In this document: one piece after another, positions 35,726 through 45,000 of the stretch
Layout of the letters: the number at the start of each line of letters is the position of its first letter
Numbering within the stretch: the first letter of the stretch is position 1
Source: an uncultured Gammaproteobacteria bacterium
GTDB taxonomy: Bacteria; Pseudomonadota; Gammaproteobacteria; Ga0077536
Assembly: GCA_938082545.1 (NCBI GenBank)
Contig: CALKCL010000009.1
Location: 1-64,000, forward strand
Direction: 5' to 3'
DNA length: 64,000 nucleotides
The notes under the pieces: generated by a model
The model's input: the letters and a program-made list of their open reading frames with translations, nothing else
What the model was told of the DNA's origin: nothing
The model's database searches: none
Translations under genes and position numbers: made by a program

Positions 35726-36594
35726 TTCTCAGTGACATCTTAGTAAGCACTGAGTGGCTTGAGCAGCATCTAAATGATGATGGGTTGAGAGTTTATGATA
35801 CTACCGTCATTCTGAGATCTAATCCTTCTGAACAAGGCTATAGTCCTGAAAGCGGTATGGCTGGTTGGGAAAAGTCACATATTCCTGGCGCAGGCTTTCT
35901 AGAGTTGATCAATGATTTGTCTGATCAGACTAATGCTGTTCCTTTTATGATGCCGAAACCTCAAGAATTTGCCGATCTGGTAGCTCTTCAAGGAATCAAC
36001 CAGGATTCATTTGTCGTTCTTTACAGCGTGGGGAGCCCAATGTGGGCGACACGATTATGGTGGATGCTTCGATCTGTTGGTTTCGATAATGTTGCGGTAC
36101 TCGATGGGGGTTGGGATAAATGGGTTGCTGAAGATAGACCGAAGACTAACATTTTTAATCCGTATCCCGCGGGGACTATTTTTACCAATCCACGACCAGA
36201 GCTTTGGGTGAATAAAGCGGACATGTTAGTCGCTGATCAGAAAGCTGGTTGGGTCACGATCAACGCTCTATCTCCTGCTGTTTATACAGGAGAGAAAAAT
36301 CAGTACGGTCGGCCAGGTCATTTACCAGGGTCACATAATGTTTATTATGGGTCTGTTCTTAGCCCTGATACAGGCGAATTTCTTTCCGTTCCTGAATTAA
36401 AGTCTCTTTTCAAAGAGAGTGGTGCATTTGATGCGGAGCGGGTAATCACCTACTGCGGCGGGGGGATCTCGGCTACCGTCGACTGTTTGGCGCTAGTGAA
36501 ATGTGGTCAGAAAAATATTGCCGTCTATGACGGCTCGATGTCTGAATGGGCACAAGACACCGATCTTGAGTTGAAGCTAGGAAATACTCCGTAG
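35722..36594 (+). CDS. Sulfurtransferase (two-domain rhodanese)
   Basis: GTG 35722 overlaps the previous stop; upstream extension within the hydrolase gene is not needed. The 290-residue protein contains two rhodanese domains. The inactive N-terminal one runs to about residue 125 (LVSTEWLEQHLND, HIPGAGFLE, VLDGGWDKWV). The C-terminal one has PGHLPGSHNVYYG and active-site cysteine C245 in YCGGGISA. Loops like CGSGVTA are typical of 3-mercaptopyruvate sulfurtransferases and CRxGx(R/T) of thiosulfate ones, so CGGGISA suggests mercaptopyruvate or an unknown donor. Translational coupling to a hydrolase is unusual and might indicate thioester or sulfur-containing substrate processing. Confidence 0.88.
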   Translation: MILSDILVSTEWLEQHLNDDGLRVYDTTVILRSNPSEQGYSPESGMAGWEKSHIPGAGFLELINDLSDQTNAVPFMMPKPQEFADLVALQGINQDSFVVLYSVGSPMWATRLWWMLRSVGFDNVAVLDGGWDKWVAEDRPKTNIFNPYPAGTIFTNPRPELWVNKADMLVADQKAGWVTINALSPAVYTGEKNQYGRPGHLPGSHNVYYGSVLSPDTGEFLSVPELKSLFKESGAFDAERVITYCGGGISATVDCLALVKCGQKNIAVYDGSMSEWAQDTDLELKLGNTP

Positions 36595-36611
36595 TATCGT
36601 AACTCTCGATA

Positions 36612-36971
36612 TTATGTGTCTTCCTCAGGCCAGACCTTGTTTAAGCTTCGTATGGCGCCCATGGCATTAGGCCAACCAGCATAGTGGGCTGTGTGTGTGA
36701 TCATTCCAAGAAGTTTTTCTCTTGGCACACCAAGCCGTTTGGCAGCGGCAAAATGAAATAATTGCTCAGGCTCTCTGGCAAGCGCCGTGAGAATAGTGCA
36801 TGTAATTAGTGAACGCTCGTCTAGAGCCAATTCTTTTCCTTGCCAGACATCCCCAAAAAGATGTTCTAGAGTGTAATTGCCAAACTGTTCAGGCAGACCA
36901 CTAACGCCATCAGGGTTGCCACAGAGTTTATCTAGTAATTGTCTGCCTTTTTCGTTTTTTTCAGAACTCAA
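36612..36971 (-). CDS. Carboxymuconolactone decarboxylase-like (AhpD-fold) protein
   Basis: TTG 36971 has a good upstream AGGAG site. The 119-residue helical protein has LALDERSLITCTILTALARE (residues 46-65) and HFAAAKRLGVPREKLLGMI, then THTAHYAGWPNAMGA near the end. These are typical of the carboxymuconolactone decarboxylase/4-carboxymuconolactone family. It lacks the CxxC of AhpD peroxiredoxin partners. Catalysis in such proteins uses a conserved His and Glu set. It is convergent with the rhodanese gene. It could decarboxylate a lactone or similar intermediate; another, larger CMD-family gene is at 60437. Confidence 0.85.
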   Translation of the reverse strand: MSSEKNEKGRQLLDKLCGNPDGVSGLPEQFGNYTLEHLFGDVWQGKELALDERSLITCTILTALAREPEQLFHFAAAKRLGVPREKLLGMITHTAHYAGWPNAMGAIRSLNKVWPEEDT

Positions 36972-37032
36972 TCGAGTTTCTCCTACCTTGATAATACTAA
37001 TATTATTTTGTTATTGGCTTGGCTAACAGCTT

Positions 37033-37656
37033 TCAAGTCCATTTTTCGTAATGGACTTTTTTATTCAATGGTTCTCGCGTCAAAGGGCCAAAATTTCCTT
37101 CAGGATATCCTATCGGGATCGTGGCAACTATTCCATGGGTTCGAGGGACGTTGAATTGGTCATGAATTTCATCCTCAAACATCTGGTGCATTGTGGTCAA
37201 ACTTGCGCCCAACCCTAATGCTCTTGCTGCTATTAAAATGTTTTGTACACATGGATATATCGAACCATAGGAGGGTGGCGCGTTTCCTTTCCTATCATTT
37301 TCTTTGACATTGAAAGGCCAATCTCTTTTTCCAAACACCATTAAAATAACAGGTGCCTCATGCATGTGATCGCCAAGGTGGCGAGCCGCGTTAATTGTTC
37401 TGCCATAAGGCGAGCTGCTATCATTTTTCAGGAGTAGATCACCGAAACGTTCTCTCAGCCAGTAATTGTAACGGTCGCCAAAAAATTTTTTATTTGCTGT
37501 CTCAGTGAGCACCAAGAATGCCCATGGTTGGGTGTTTTGGCCACTAGGTGCTTGAATGCCAGCAGACAATATTTTTTCCAGCAAAGCTTTTGGCACAGGA
37601 TCTGGCTTTAGTCGTCGCATGGCGCGCATACTATGAATCGTATCAAAGACATCCAT
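37033..37656 (-). CDS. Nitroreductase family protein
   Basis: The 207-residue flavoprotein starts FDTIHSMRAMRRLKPDPVPK, whose RxMRxxKPDPV motif marks the N-terminal FMN-phosphate contact. Typical strands follow: SAGIQAPSGQNTQPWAFLVL and NILIAARALGLGASLTTMH, then IPIGYPEGNFGPLTR. It belongs to the FMN-dependent nitroreductase superfamily, which reduces nitro groups, quinones, flavins or enoates with NAD(P)H. The length is normal. It is divergent from the epoxide hydrolase gene. It is one of three nitroreductase-type proteins in the window, so redundancy or specialised catabolic use is likely. Confidence 0.9.
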   Translation of the reverse strand: MDVFDTIHSMRAMRRLKPDPVPKALLEKILSAGIQAPSGQNTQPWAFLVLTETANKKFFGDRYNYWLRERFGDLLLKNDSSSPYGRTINAARHLGDHMHEAPVILMVFGKRDWPFNVKENDRKGNAPPSYGSIYPCVQNILIAARALGLGASLTTMHQMFEDEIHDQFNVPRTHGIVATIPIGYPEGNFGPLTREPLNKKVHYEKWT

Positions 37657-37817
37657 TGCTATTGTTCCTAATTAGATTGATTCATTAATATAAACACAGG
37701 GTACACTGGAAGTACACTCAGTGGGGAAGCTGTAATCGAGAAGTCAAAATTGATTTTTAAATTTTTTCCTACGATAGTGGGAGCTCCTGACAGGATTAAA
37801 GGAGCCTTAGATATATA

Positions 37818-38963
37818 ATGGAGATTAAACCGTTTCGTATCGATATACCGCAGTCCGACTTAGATGACTTAATGCGTCGCCTATCCGCGACACGGATACC
37901 CAAGCAGGTAGTAAATACAGACTGGAGTTACGGACCTGATTCGGTCTATATGCAAGAGCTTCTGGGCTACTGGTTGACGGGATATAGCTGGCGTAAGCAA
38001 GAGGCATATTTAAATAAAACTTTTCCCCAGTTCATAGCTGAAATCGATCGAAAAAAAATACACTATGTGCACGCAAAAGCACGCAATCCAAATGCACTAA
38101 CGTTGGTGATGACGCATGGTTGGCCAGGTTCATTCTTGGAATTTCATAAAGTCATCGATAAATTAACTCGACCTGAGAAACATGGAGGTGCGGAGAGTGA
38201 TGCGTTTAATGTTCTTTGCCCTTCGATGACAGGTTACGGTTGGTCAGAGCCTTGGGACGAGAAAGGATGTGACGTTGAGAAAGTAGCTCAAAGACAGGTT
38301 GCTCTTTTAAGCCAGCTAGGAATAGGCCGTTACGGCGTCCAAGGCGGTGATTGGGGTGGAATAGTAAGTCCTCGGATGGCTCTGTTAGCTCCTGACAGCG
38401 TTGTTGGTGTGCATTTAAACATGTGCTCTACCCGCTCGACTCAGGATAAAGAGGAGGCGAAAGAGCAAGGCGTTATGCCTGGAAGGACGGCAATCAGCAT
38501 TGAGTATGCAAGAGAGCAAAAGGGTTATGCAGTGATTCAAAGTTTGAAACCTGAGCAACTGAGCTTTGCTCTAAATGATTCTCCCATGGGCCTAGCTGCT
38601 TGGATTATCCAGTGTTTTTATATGTGGGGAGATATTGAAGGCGATTTGGAGTCACGTTTCACAAAAGATGAGTTGATTACTAACGTTATGTTGTATTGGT
38701 TTACTCAGTCAATACCTTCAGCCATTCGTCTTTATTGTGAATCATTACGCACTGGAACCTTTGGGCCGCTCGATCGTTATGTGTCGACTCCTACAGGGGT
38801 GGCGCTTTTTAAAGATATTCCTAAGCCCAAACGTACTTGGGCGGAAAAAGAGTACAATATTCAAAGATGGACTCAGATGCCTAGTGGAGGCCACTTCGCG
38901 GCTTTAGAAGAGCCAGATCTCTTAGTGGAAGACATCAGGGCGTTTTTTTCTGATCTAAGGTAA
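37818..38963 (+). CDS. Epoxide hydrolase (EHN-domain family)
   Basis: The 381-residue protein has an N-terminal EHN cap region (PFRIDIPQSDLDDLMRRLSA) and an alpha/beta-hydrolase core. HGWPG (100-104) forms the oxyanion site, GGDWGG gives nucleophile D178, and MPSGGHFAALEEPD near 364 gives the general-base His. Such enzymes hydrolyse epoxides of terpenes, fatty acids or aromatic compounds via an ester intermediate. It starts at ATG 37818. The PPOX gene follows about 60 bases downstream on the same strand. It fits with the oxygenases and GST of the region as a detoxification or catabolic step. Confidence 0.9.
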   Translation: MEIKPFRIDIPQSDLDDLMRRLSATRIPKQVVNTDWSYGPDSVYMQELLGYWLTGYSWRKQEAYLNKTFPQFIAEIDRKKIHYVHAKARNPNALTLVMTHGWPGSFLEFHKVIDKLTRPEKHGGAESDAFNVLCPSMTGYGWSEPWDEKGCDVEKVAQRQVALLSQLGIGRYGVQGGDWGGIVSPRMALLAPDSVVGVHLNMCSTRSTQDKEEAKEQGVMPGRTAISIEYAREQKGYAVIQSLKPEQLSFALNDSPMGLAAWIIQCFYMWGDIEGDLESRFTKDELITNVMLYWFTQSIPSAIRLYCESLRTGTFGPLDRYVSTPTGVALFKDIPKPKRTWAEKEYNIQRWTQMPSGGHFAALEEPDLLVEDIRAFFSDLR

Positions 38964-39022
38964 AGATGCGTGATTAGGTTTCATTTTGTCATTTTTGTCG
39001 AGGGCTAAGGAGTGGAAAATAT

Positions 39023-39679
39023 ATGAGTGATTTCTACGGGGAAAATCATCGAGAACTGCAACGAGAATTTGATTCAACGGCTCTCGCAACTCGACTTGAA
39101 GAAATGATTATCAAGTCTGAACTAGATGAACATGACAAAGGTTTCATTGCGACGAGAGACATGTTTTTCCTGTCTACAGTCGATCATGAAAATCGACCAA
39201 CTGTCTCTTACAAAGGCGGCAATGAAGGATTTGTGAAGGTAGTTGACGAAAAAACATTAGCGTTCCCAAGTTACGATGGCAACGGCATGTTTTACTCAAT
39301 GGGCAACTTAGATGCGAACCCTAGTGTTGGGTTATTATTTATCGATTTTGAAAAACCTAATCGAATGAGACTGCAAGGACAGGCTTCTATTACCAAGAAT
39401 GATCCCTTGTTGTCTTCCTATCCTGAAGCAGATCTTGTAGTACGGGTTAAGATTGAAAGGACTTGGGTTAACTGTCCACGGTATATCCACAGATATAAAA
39501 AGCTAAGAGCCTCATCGTCGACACCTGGAGTACAAAAAAAGACGCCTTTCGCAGCTTGGAAAAGACTTGATGCTGTCCAAGATGTTTTACCTCAGAAAGA
39601 TCAAGGAAAGTTCGAATCGGAAGGGGGTTTGCTTACCATGGAAGAGTACGGTAAAAAAGTTGAGAAAGGGGAGGCCTAA
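39023..39679 (+). CDS. Pyridoxamine 5-phosphate oxidase (PPOX)-family flavoprotein
   Basis: The 218-residue protein has the split-barrel FMN-binding pattern RDMFFLSTVDHENRPTVSYK (residues 45-64), FVKVVDEKTLAFPSYDGNGM and NPSVGLLFIDFEKPNRMRLQ. These resemble the pyridoxamine-phosphate-oxidase-like flavoproteins that bind FMN, F420 or haem. There is no PLP-pathway context. A second family member lies at 41297 on the opposite strand. It follows the epoxide hydrolase gene and might provide flavin-linked reduction of a catabolic intermediate, but no specific function can be assigned. Confidence 0.82.
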   Translation: MSDFYGENHRELQREFDSTALATRLEEMIIKSELDEHDKGFIATRDMFFLSTVDHENRPTVSYKGGNEGFVKVVDEKTLAFPSYDGNGMFYSMGNLDANPSVGLLFIDFEKPNRMRLQGQASITKNDPLLSSYPEADLVVRVKIERTWVNCPRYIHRYKKLRASSSTPGVQKKTPFAAWKRLDAVQDVLPQKDQGKFESEGGLLTMEEYGKKVEKGEA

Positions 39680-39686
39680 AAATTTC

Positions 39687-40832
39687 TTATTCGTGTTTAA
39701 GTTTGTTTGTTACGGTTCTGTGAAAGTGTGCTAGAGCTGGCTCGTTAGCACCAAAAGTTATGTGGCTTTGTGCGCCGGTGTGGAAACCTTTTTGGGTCCC
39801 TTCGCCCACTGGGAAGTCCTCATTTTCCACGACATGTAACACTAAGTCCAAATTGTTGTCCCAATGCCGTTTAGAACTCTCATCTACCGATTTTTCTGGA
39901 GTGTAAAACGACAATTGTATGACGGCTTCTTCGGGGGCATTTTTACCCGGAAAAATTTGCCATAGCTCTATATGGTCTGCCTGCCAAACAAGAACTGTAT
40001 TTGGAAAAAGTACATATATAGACACTATATGAGGTAGGACGTCCCAACTACTTTTGGCATGTGAACGTATCTCTTCTATGGTTCGTCTCGCAAAAATGAG
40101 CCTAAAGTGGTCGCCTGAAGTGTCAAATGTACTTAGATTCTCATGAAAAATGCTACAGATAGAATTTTTGTGTAAGACGCAGAAATGATATGACTCGAAA
40201 AAAGTATCCATGACTAGTTTCCAGTTCATTTTGCGCGTGAGCGTTCTAGTTTCGTGATGATGAAGGTTATCTAGCTTGAAATTTTGCAGGTCAGTATCGA
40301 TGGTGTCTAAGTGCGTATCAAGATCCATCGTTCCCTCAGGTTGTGGCATAACCCAAAGAACACCATTCCGCTCGATGGCTTTTAATTCGGTTAAAGCATG
40401 GTTCTCCTTTGGAGAAGAGCGGAAAGAAATTTCTTCGGGTCGCGCTATAAGCTTGCCATCAAGTCCGTATTTCCATGCATGGTAAGGACAGCTGAATGAG
40501 CTTCTTTTTCCGCACGATTCCGCTATGCGCGCACCTCGATGTCGGCAAACGTTTAAAAATGCCCGAAAAATACCCGATTTGTCTCTGGTAAGGAGAAAAG
40601 GCTGTCCGCTGAGATCATGGGTGTAGTAGGTTTCTTTCTCAGGTAATAGTCCACTGAGACCGACACAGATGGGTGTTTTTCTAAAAAACAGCTCGTGTTC
40701 TTTTCCGGCGACGTCCTGGCAGATATATTCTTGTGTGGGCTGGGAGTAAATTCTATCAGCTAGTGCAGTTGTTTTGTTGTCGATGCAGTGAAGCAGGCTT
40801 TCCCCAACTCTGATTTGTTCTGATTGTCTCAA
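39687..40832 (-). CDS. Rieske-type aromatic ring-hydroxylating oxygenase, alpha subunit
   Basis: The 381-residue protein has a Rieske [2Fe-2S] domain with C96-R-H98 and C115-P-Y-H118. The catalytic domain follows: DTFFESYHFCVLH carries E213, H216 and H221, which resemble the bridging acid and mononuclear-iron histidines. It is a terminal oxygenase for aromatic, carnitine-like or steroid-type substrates; the family also includes demethylases. No ferredoxin, reductase or beta subunit gene is adjacent. It is convergent with the PPOX gene. Inverted repeats upstream at 40919-40959 may be regulatory. Confidence 0.88.
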   Translation of the reverse strand: MRQSEQIRVGESLLHCIDNKTTALADRIYSQPTQEYICQDVAGKEHELFFRKTPICVGLSGLLPEKETYYTHDLSGQPFLLTRDKSGIFRAFLNVCRHRGARIAESCGKRSSFSCPYHAWKYGLDGKLIARPEEISFRSSPKENHALTELKAIERNGVLWVMPQPEGTMDLDTHLDTIDTDLQNFKLDNLHHHETRTLTRKMNWKLVMDTFFESYHFCVLHKNSICSIFHENLSTFDTSGDHFRLIFARRTIEEIRSHAKSSWDVLPHIVSIYVLFPNTVLVWQADHIELWQIFPGKNAPEEAVIQLSFYTPEKSVDESSKRHWDNNLDLVLHVVENEDFPVGEGTQKGFHTGAQSHITFGANEPALAHFHRTVTNKLKHE

Positions 40833-41029
40833 TTGGTTCCCCTCATTTTTTTGCGACCGCCACCTATGAACGAATCTTTACACTGGATGAAAAATTCTTA
40901 TGAGAGTTAATATCTAGCTTCACGGAGTGAATGTAAAGATGTTAGATTCATTCATCTAAATCTTAATGAGGAGAGTGTGTCTGCCATTCGTGCAAAGGTG
41001 TAGTGTGGGTCAAAGGATTTACCATTTTT
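40833..41029. other. Intergenic stretch with small inverted repeats
   Basis: This is the left part of the only gene-free gap over 300 bases. It holds the upstream region of the Rieske oxygenase gene, including TTCAC-GGA-GTGAA (40919-40931) and TTAGAT-N6-ATCTAA (40942-40959). I see no convincing coding frame. Confidence 0.5.
40919..40959. promoter_or_regulatory. Two inverted repeats upstream of the Rieske oxygenase gene
   Basis: TTCAC/GTGAA with a three-base spacer and TTAGAT/ATCTAA with a six-base spacer lie 87-127 bases upstream of the start of the oxygenase gene. They could bind a regulator. No family consensus is recognised. Confidence 0.25.
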
Positions 41030-41280
41030 AACGCTCATAGATTGAGTTACATTTCAGCTGTTGCGCGACGACATAGAGAGCGGTTTTGGGTCATGTCTGC
41101 GATTTTGGAGCTTGAAGTCCCTATCCTAGTTCACCGGCACTTAGTTCGCGATACGGGGGGTAACTTGAGCCTTGGCACGGACTGGTAAGTCGAGTCGTCC
41201 TCGATGCCGGACGGATTAAAAGCGTCACGAGTGACGAGTGTGAGGCTTGAGGACGGCCTCTTCCCGAGCCTATGAGCGTT
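41030..41280. repeat. GC-rich 251-bp element with perfect 11-bp terminal inverted repeats
   Basis: AACGCTCATAG (41030-41040) and CTATGAGCGTT (41270-41280) are perfect inverted copies. Between 41180 and 41270, consecutive hairpins can be drawn: GACT/AGTC with tetraloop, CGTCC/GGACG (41196-41213), CGTCAC-GA-GTGACG (41223-41236), and GAGG/CCTC nested within GGCT/AGCC (41244-41270). The right half is visibly more GC-rich than its surroundings. No target-site duplication or transposase is apparent. It might be a small structured RNA, a remnant of a mobile element, or a regulatory structure. Confidence 0.45.
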
Positions 41281-41296
41281 GGATAGTTCTAATAGA

Positions 41297-41941
41297 TCAG
41301 TAGAGCTCGTTTTTATTAATGTGCTCTACATAATTGTCTACTTCTTCGACCAAGGCTTCAGAGGGAGGATTATCCACAGCGGAAGTCTGTTCTAGAATCA
41401 TTTTACCCAGCGTGGGCATTTGACTGCGATCTTGTATGCTGGTTGGATCCCAAAGTTTACATCTGCGAACCGCCTTTGCACAGTGAAGCATCGCTTCGTT
41501 AATCTGAATCAGGATACCTAATTTAGGGGTCTTCCCATTGACCTTTGCGGCCTCTAGCAAATCCTGGTCCCCTACTAAGGTCGCTGTACCGGTAACTCTT
41601 AAGCATTCTTCATAGCCCGGAATCATGAAAAAAACCCCGATGGATGGGTTTTCTATAATGTTGGTGAGTGTGTCTATACGATTATTTCCTGGGCGTTCGG
41701 GGATAAAAATAGTATTTTCGTCTAGAACTTGTACGAAACCAGGTTGGTCTCCTCTGGGTGACACATCTGATCGGCCGCCACTGCTGGTACCGATACATAA
41801 AAAAGGCGCGCGAGCGATAAAATCGGTACAATAATGATCTAGCTTTTTGATTACTTTTGCTACGGCTAGGTCGATAGGTTTGTCGATGAACGTTCGTAAT
41901 TCAGCTTCAGTTTTGAAGATTACTGTTGGGACTATTGGCAT
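41297..41941 (-). CDS. PPOX-family FMN-binding protein, MSMEG_1061-like
   Basis: The 214-residue protein has PFLCIGTSSGGRSDVSPRGD (residues 46-65), GFVQVLDENTIFIPERPGNN and NPSIGVFFMIPGYEECLRVT. This is the split-barrel arrangement of the FMN-binding PPOX subfamily typified by MSMEG_1061 (TIGR04025, from memory). A later CAKAVRRCKLWDP segment is also characteristic. It lies beside the structured intergenic element. The function of the subfamily is unknown; F420 or FMN chemistry is plausible in view of the LLM and FrhB-like genes, but that is inference. Confidence 0.85.
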   Translation of the reverse strand: MPIVPTVIFKTEAELRTFIDKPIDLAVAKVIKKLDHYCTDFIARAPFLCIGTSSGGRSDVSPRGDQPGFVQVLDENTIFIPERPGNNRIDTLTNIIENPSIGVFFMIPGYEECLRVTGTATLVGDQDLLEAAKVNGKTPKLGILIQINEAMLHCAKAVRRCKLWDPTSIQDRSQMPTLGKMILEQTSAVDNPPSEALVEEVDNYVEHINKNELY

Positions 41942-42061
41942 TTTGTATTACTCCGTGAGTGTCGATATTATGTCGCTGAACGATTATATTGATATCTGAG
42001 ACAGATTTTTACTAGCTTTTTCTTGAATCATTTTTGTCACCTATTAACGAGGACTATTCTA

Positions 42062-43621
42062 ATGAGAGTTGCTGTGCCGTGTGAAGTTCATGAGGACGAG
42101 TGTCGGGTCGCTATCACCCCTGATGTTGTCAGTCAGTTGATAAAGTTGGGTTTTACTGTCTCAGTTGAGAATGATGCGGGAATAAAGGCAAGTTTTTCGA
42201 ATGAAGCGTATATAGAATCCGGCGCTGTAATAGTGCATGACACACGAGCGCTGTGGCGTGAGGCTGATATTGTTTTGAAGGTTAGAGCACCTGAAATGCA
42301 TCTTAATTTAGGCGTCGATGAGGTGTCTTTCTTGGGCCCGTCTAAGACATTAATTAGTTTTGTTTGGCCTGGTCAAAATGCAGGACTACTAGAGCAGTTG
42401 GCTCAAACTGGGGCGACCGTACTTGCTATGGATGCTATTCCCAGGATTTCTCGCGCACAGAAAATGGATGCATTAAGCTCCATGGCAAACATAGCTGGTT
42501 ATAGAGCGATTATTGAAGCGGCCAGTCGATTTGGACGGTTTTTTACGGGACAGATCACTGCAGCAGGGAAAGTTCCTCCTGCGAAAGTCATGGTGATAGG
42601 AGCTGGAGTTGCAGGCTTATCAGCGATCGGCGCAGCTAAAAGTCTGGGTGCGATTGTTCGCGCTTTCGACACACGACCCGAAGTAAAAGAACAAGTTGAG
42701 AGTATGAATGCGGAATTTCTCGAGCTGGATTTTTCAGAAGATGGTTCTGGTCAAGGTGGCTATGCTAAAACAATGAGCGCCGAGTTTATTGCAGCGGAAA
42801 TGGCTTTGTTTGCGGCACAGGCTCGTGAGGTCGATATCATCGTTACTACCGCTTTAATTCCGGGAAAACCTGCACCTAAGCTGATAACTGAAGAGATGGT
42901 CAGATCTATGCGACCTGGCAGTGTTGTCGTTGATTTAGCTGCGGAGCAGGGCGGTAACTGCGCGTCAACTATTCCTGGCAAAGTGGCCGTCGCTCACGGT
43001 GTCACTGTTATTGGGTTTACCGATCTCCCGAGCCGGCTTGCGACTCAGTCAAGCCAGTTGTACGGGAATAATATCAGGCACTTACTCAGTGAATTAACCA
43101 AAAATTCTGATGGTCAGATTAATGTAGATATGGAAGATGAAGCTATACGAGGAGCCACGATTGTGAATGGTGGCGAAGTGACTTGGCCACCACCGAAACC
43201 GAAGCTACAGGCTGCTCCGACGACAAAATCTCCTGAGCTAAAGAGGGAGGAAGCTCCAGTTAAAAAGCAGAATGTTTGGCTTAAATACCTCATCCTTACA
43301 GCAAGCGCGCTTGGCTTTCTGTGGTTAGGTACCGTAGCGCCGCCTGAATTTATGTCTCATTTCACTGTTTTTATACTGGCTTGTTTTGTCGGATATCAAG
43401 TTATTTGGAATGTTACTCCTGCTTTACATACTCCATTGATGAGTGTGACGAACGCGATAAGCGGCATCATTGTTATTGGAGCAGTCTTACAACTGTCCAG
43501 TAAAGTCCCACTGGTACTATGGCTATCTGGATTCGCAGTAATGATTGCGACAATAAATATTGTAGGTGGATTTTACGTTACACAGCGAATGCTACGCATG
43601 TTTCAAAGAGGGAAAGAATGA
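42062..43621 (+). CDS. pntA: NAD(P) transhydrogenase alpha subunit
   Basis: The start is ATG 42062 ([20 protein letters not shown]). The 519-residue protein has the NAD-binding domain I with [20 protein letters not shown] (about 132-151), the [18 protein letters not shown] nucleotide fold, and the mobile-loop region. A proline/lysine-rich linker (about 378-402) leads to four C-terminal membrane helices. It is the alpha chain of the proton-translocating transhydrogenase that makes NADPH from NADH using proton motive force. The stop overlaps the pntB start. NADPH supply would suit the reductive and oxygenase chemistry nearby. Confidence 0.95.
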   Translation: MRVAVPCEVHEDECRVAITPDVVSQLIKLGFTVSVENDAGIKASFSNEAYIESGAVIVHDTRALWREADIVLKVRAPEMHLNLGVDEVSFLGPSKTLISFVWPGQNAGLLEQLAQTGATVLAMDAIPRISRAQKMDALSSMANIAGYRAIIEAASRFGRFFTGQITAAGKVPPAKVMVIGAGVAGLSAIGAAKSLGAIVRAFDTRPEVKEQVESMNAEFLELDFSEDGSGQGGYAKTMSAEFIAAEMALFAAQAREVDIIVTTALIPGKPAPKLITEEMVRSMRPGSVVVDLAAEQGGNCASTIPGKVAVAHGVTVIGFTDLPSRLATQSSQLYGNNIRHLLSELTKNSDGQINVDMEDEAIRGATIVNGGEVTWPPPKPKLQAAPTTKSPELKREEAPVKKQNVWLKYLILTASALGFLWLGTVAPPEFMSHFTVFILACFVGYQVIWNVTPALHTPLMSVTNAISGIIVIGAVLQLSSKVPLVLWLSGFAVMIATINIVGGFYVTQRMLRMFQRGKE

Positions 43622-45000
43622 TGGCCACTGGAATAGTTGCGGGTAGTTATATTATAGCTGCAGTTCTTTTTATTCTTAGTCTAGGTGGATTAAGTCATCC
43701 TAAAACTGCTCGTAAAGGGAATCTATATGGCGTTTTAGGGATGGTTATTGCGATAATAGCCACTGTTTTCGGGCATAACATTGCAAATTATATTTTGTTG
43801 GTAGCTTTGATGGCAGCCGGGGGTGCTATTGGTCTCTTCCTTGCGCGCAGAGTGCAGATGACAGAGATGCCCGAGCTAGTGGCAATTCTCCATAGTTTCG
43901 TTGGATTAGCAGCAGTTTTGATTGGTTTCGCAACGTATCTTGACGATGGGGAGAAGCTTCTTGGTGCGGCTCGACTGATTCTTGAGATTGAAATATATAT
44001 CGGCGTCCTTATTGGAGCTGTCACCTTTACGGGATCAGTTATTGCCTTTGCTAAATTGAAAGGACTGTTAGGGGGTAAGCCGCTTCTACTGCCGGCCAGA
44101 CATTGGGGCAACCTTGTTCTTGGCTTGTTGTGCATTTGGTTAGGAATAGAGTTCGTGAGTGCTGATAACGGAACTATCTATTTAATAGCGATGACGACGA
44201 TTGCATTTATTTTTGGCATTCATATGGTCATGGCGATTGGTGGCGCGGATATGCCAGTAGTGGTCTCGATGCTTAATAGTTACTCGGGATGGGCTGCTGC
44301 TGCCACCGGCTTTATGTTGTCGAACGATCTTCTTATTGTGATCGGTGCTTTGGTTGGCTCAAGTGGCGCGATTCTGAGCTATATCATGTGTCGAGCGATG
44401 AATAGAAACTTTATTTCTGTGATTGCTGGTGGTTTTGGTTCTTCTAGTGGGACTGTGTCTGCCAAGTATGAAGGTGAAGTGATACCTATCCAGGCTACCG
44501 GGTGCAGCGAACTACTCGATGATGCGCAAAACATAGTGATAGTTCCAGGTTACGGCATGGCTGTAGCTCAAGCGCAAAATACGGTTTCAGAACTTACTAA
44601 TGTGTTACGTCTCAAGGGTAAGAATGTAAGATTCGCAATTCATCCTGTGGCTGGGCGAATGCCTGGGCATATGAATGTGCTCCTAGCTGAGGCTAGAGTA
44701 TCTTATGATATTGTTTTCGAAATGGATGAAATTAATAGTGAGTTGAAAGACGTTGATGTTGTGTTAGTGGTCGGGGCGAATGACATCGTCAACCCATCAG
44801 CTCTTGACGAGCCGGACAGTCCTATTGCAGGGATGCCAGTACTAGAGGTTTGGAAGGCATCGACAGTAGTGGTTCTGAAACGCGGGATGGCGAGTGGCTA
44901 TGCAGGCGTTGATAACCCTCTATTCTTTAATGAAAATACTATGATGCTGTTCGGAGATGCAAAGCAAAGTCTGGATTCAGTTTTAAGCGGTCTCAGTTAG
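43618..45000 (+). CDS. pntB: NAD(P) transhydrogenase beta subunit
   Basis: ATG 43618 overlaps the pntA stop (ATGA); ATG 43621 is also possible, and both follow GAGGG. The 461-residue protein has an N-terminal membrane part with about nine helices ([20 protein letters not shown], residues 3-22, onward) and the NADP-binding domain [37 protein letters not shown] and [16 protein letters not shown]. It completes the PntAB proton-pumping transhydrogenase. The downstream CoA-transferase gene is convergent, with stop codons overlapping. Confidence 0.95.
   Translation: MMATGIVAGSYIIAAVLFILSLGGLSHPKTARKGNLYGVLGMVIAIIATVFGHNIANYILLVALMAAGGAIGLFLARRVQMTEMPELVAILHSFVGLAAVLIGFATYLDDGEKLLGAARLILEIEIYIGVLIGAVTFTGSVIAFAKLKGLLGGKPLLLPARHWGNLVLGLLCIWLGIEFVSADNGTIYLIAMTTIAFIFGIHMVMAIGGADMPVVVSMLNSYSGWAAAATGFMLSNDLLIVIGALVGSSGAILSYIMCRAMNRNFISVIAGGFGSSSGTVSAKYEGEVIPIQATGCSELLDDAQNIVIVPGYGMAVAQAQNTVSELTNVLRLKGKNVRFAIHPVAGRMPGHMNVLLAEARVSYDIVFEMDEINSELKDVDVVLVVGANDIVNPSALDEPDSPIAGMPVLEVWKASTVVVLKRGMASGYAGVDNPLFFNENTMMLFGDAKQSLDSVLSGLS

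Noticed and set aside
41003-41188. Open frame of 61 residues in the 41-kb intergenic region
   Set aside because: It matches no family, lacks a good ribosome binding site, and overlaps one arm of the terminal inverted repeat, so it is probably chance.
41030-41280. Integron attC or insertion sequence interpretation of the inverted-repeat element
   Set aside because: The right end GTTGGAT fits GTTRRRY but the left end does not fit RYYYAAC well, the length is too great for attC, and there is no target duplication or transposase.
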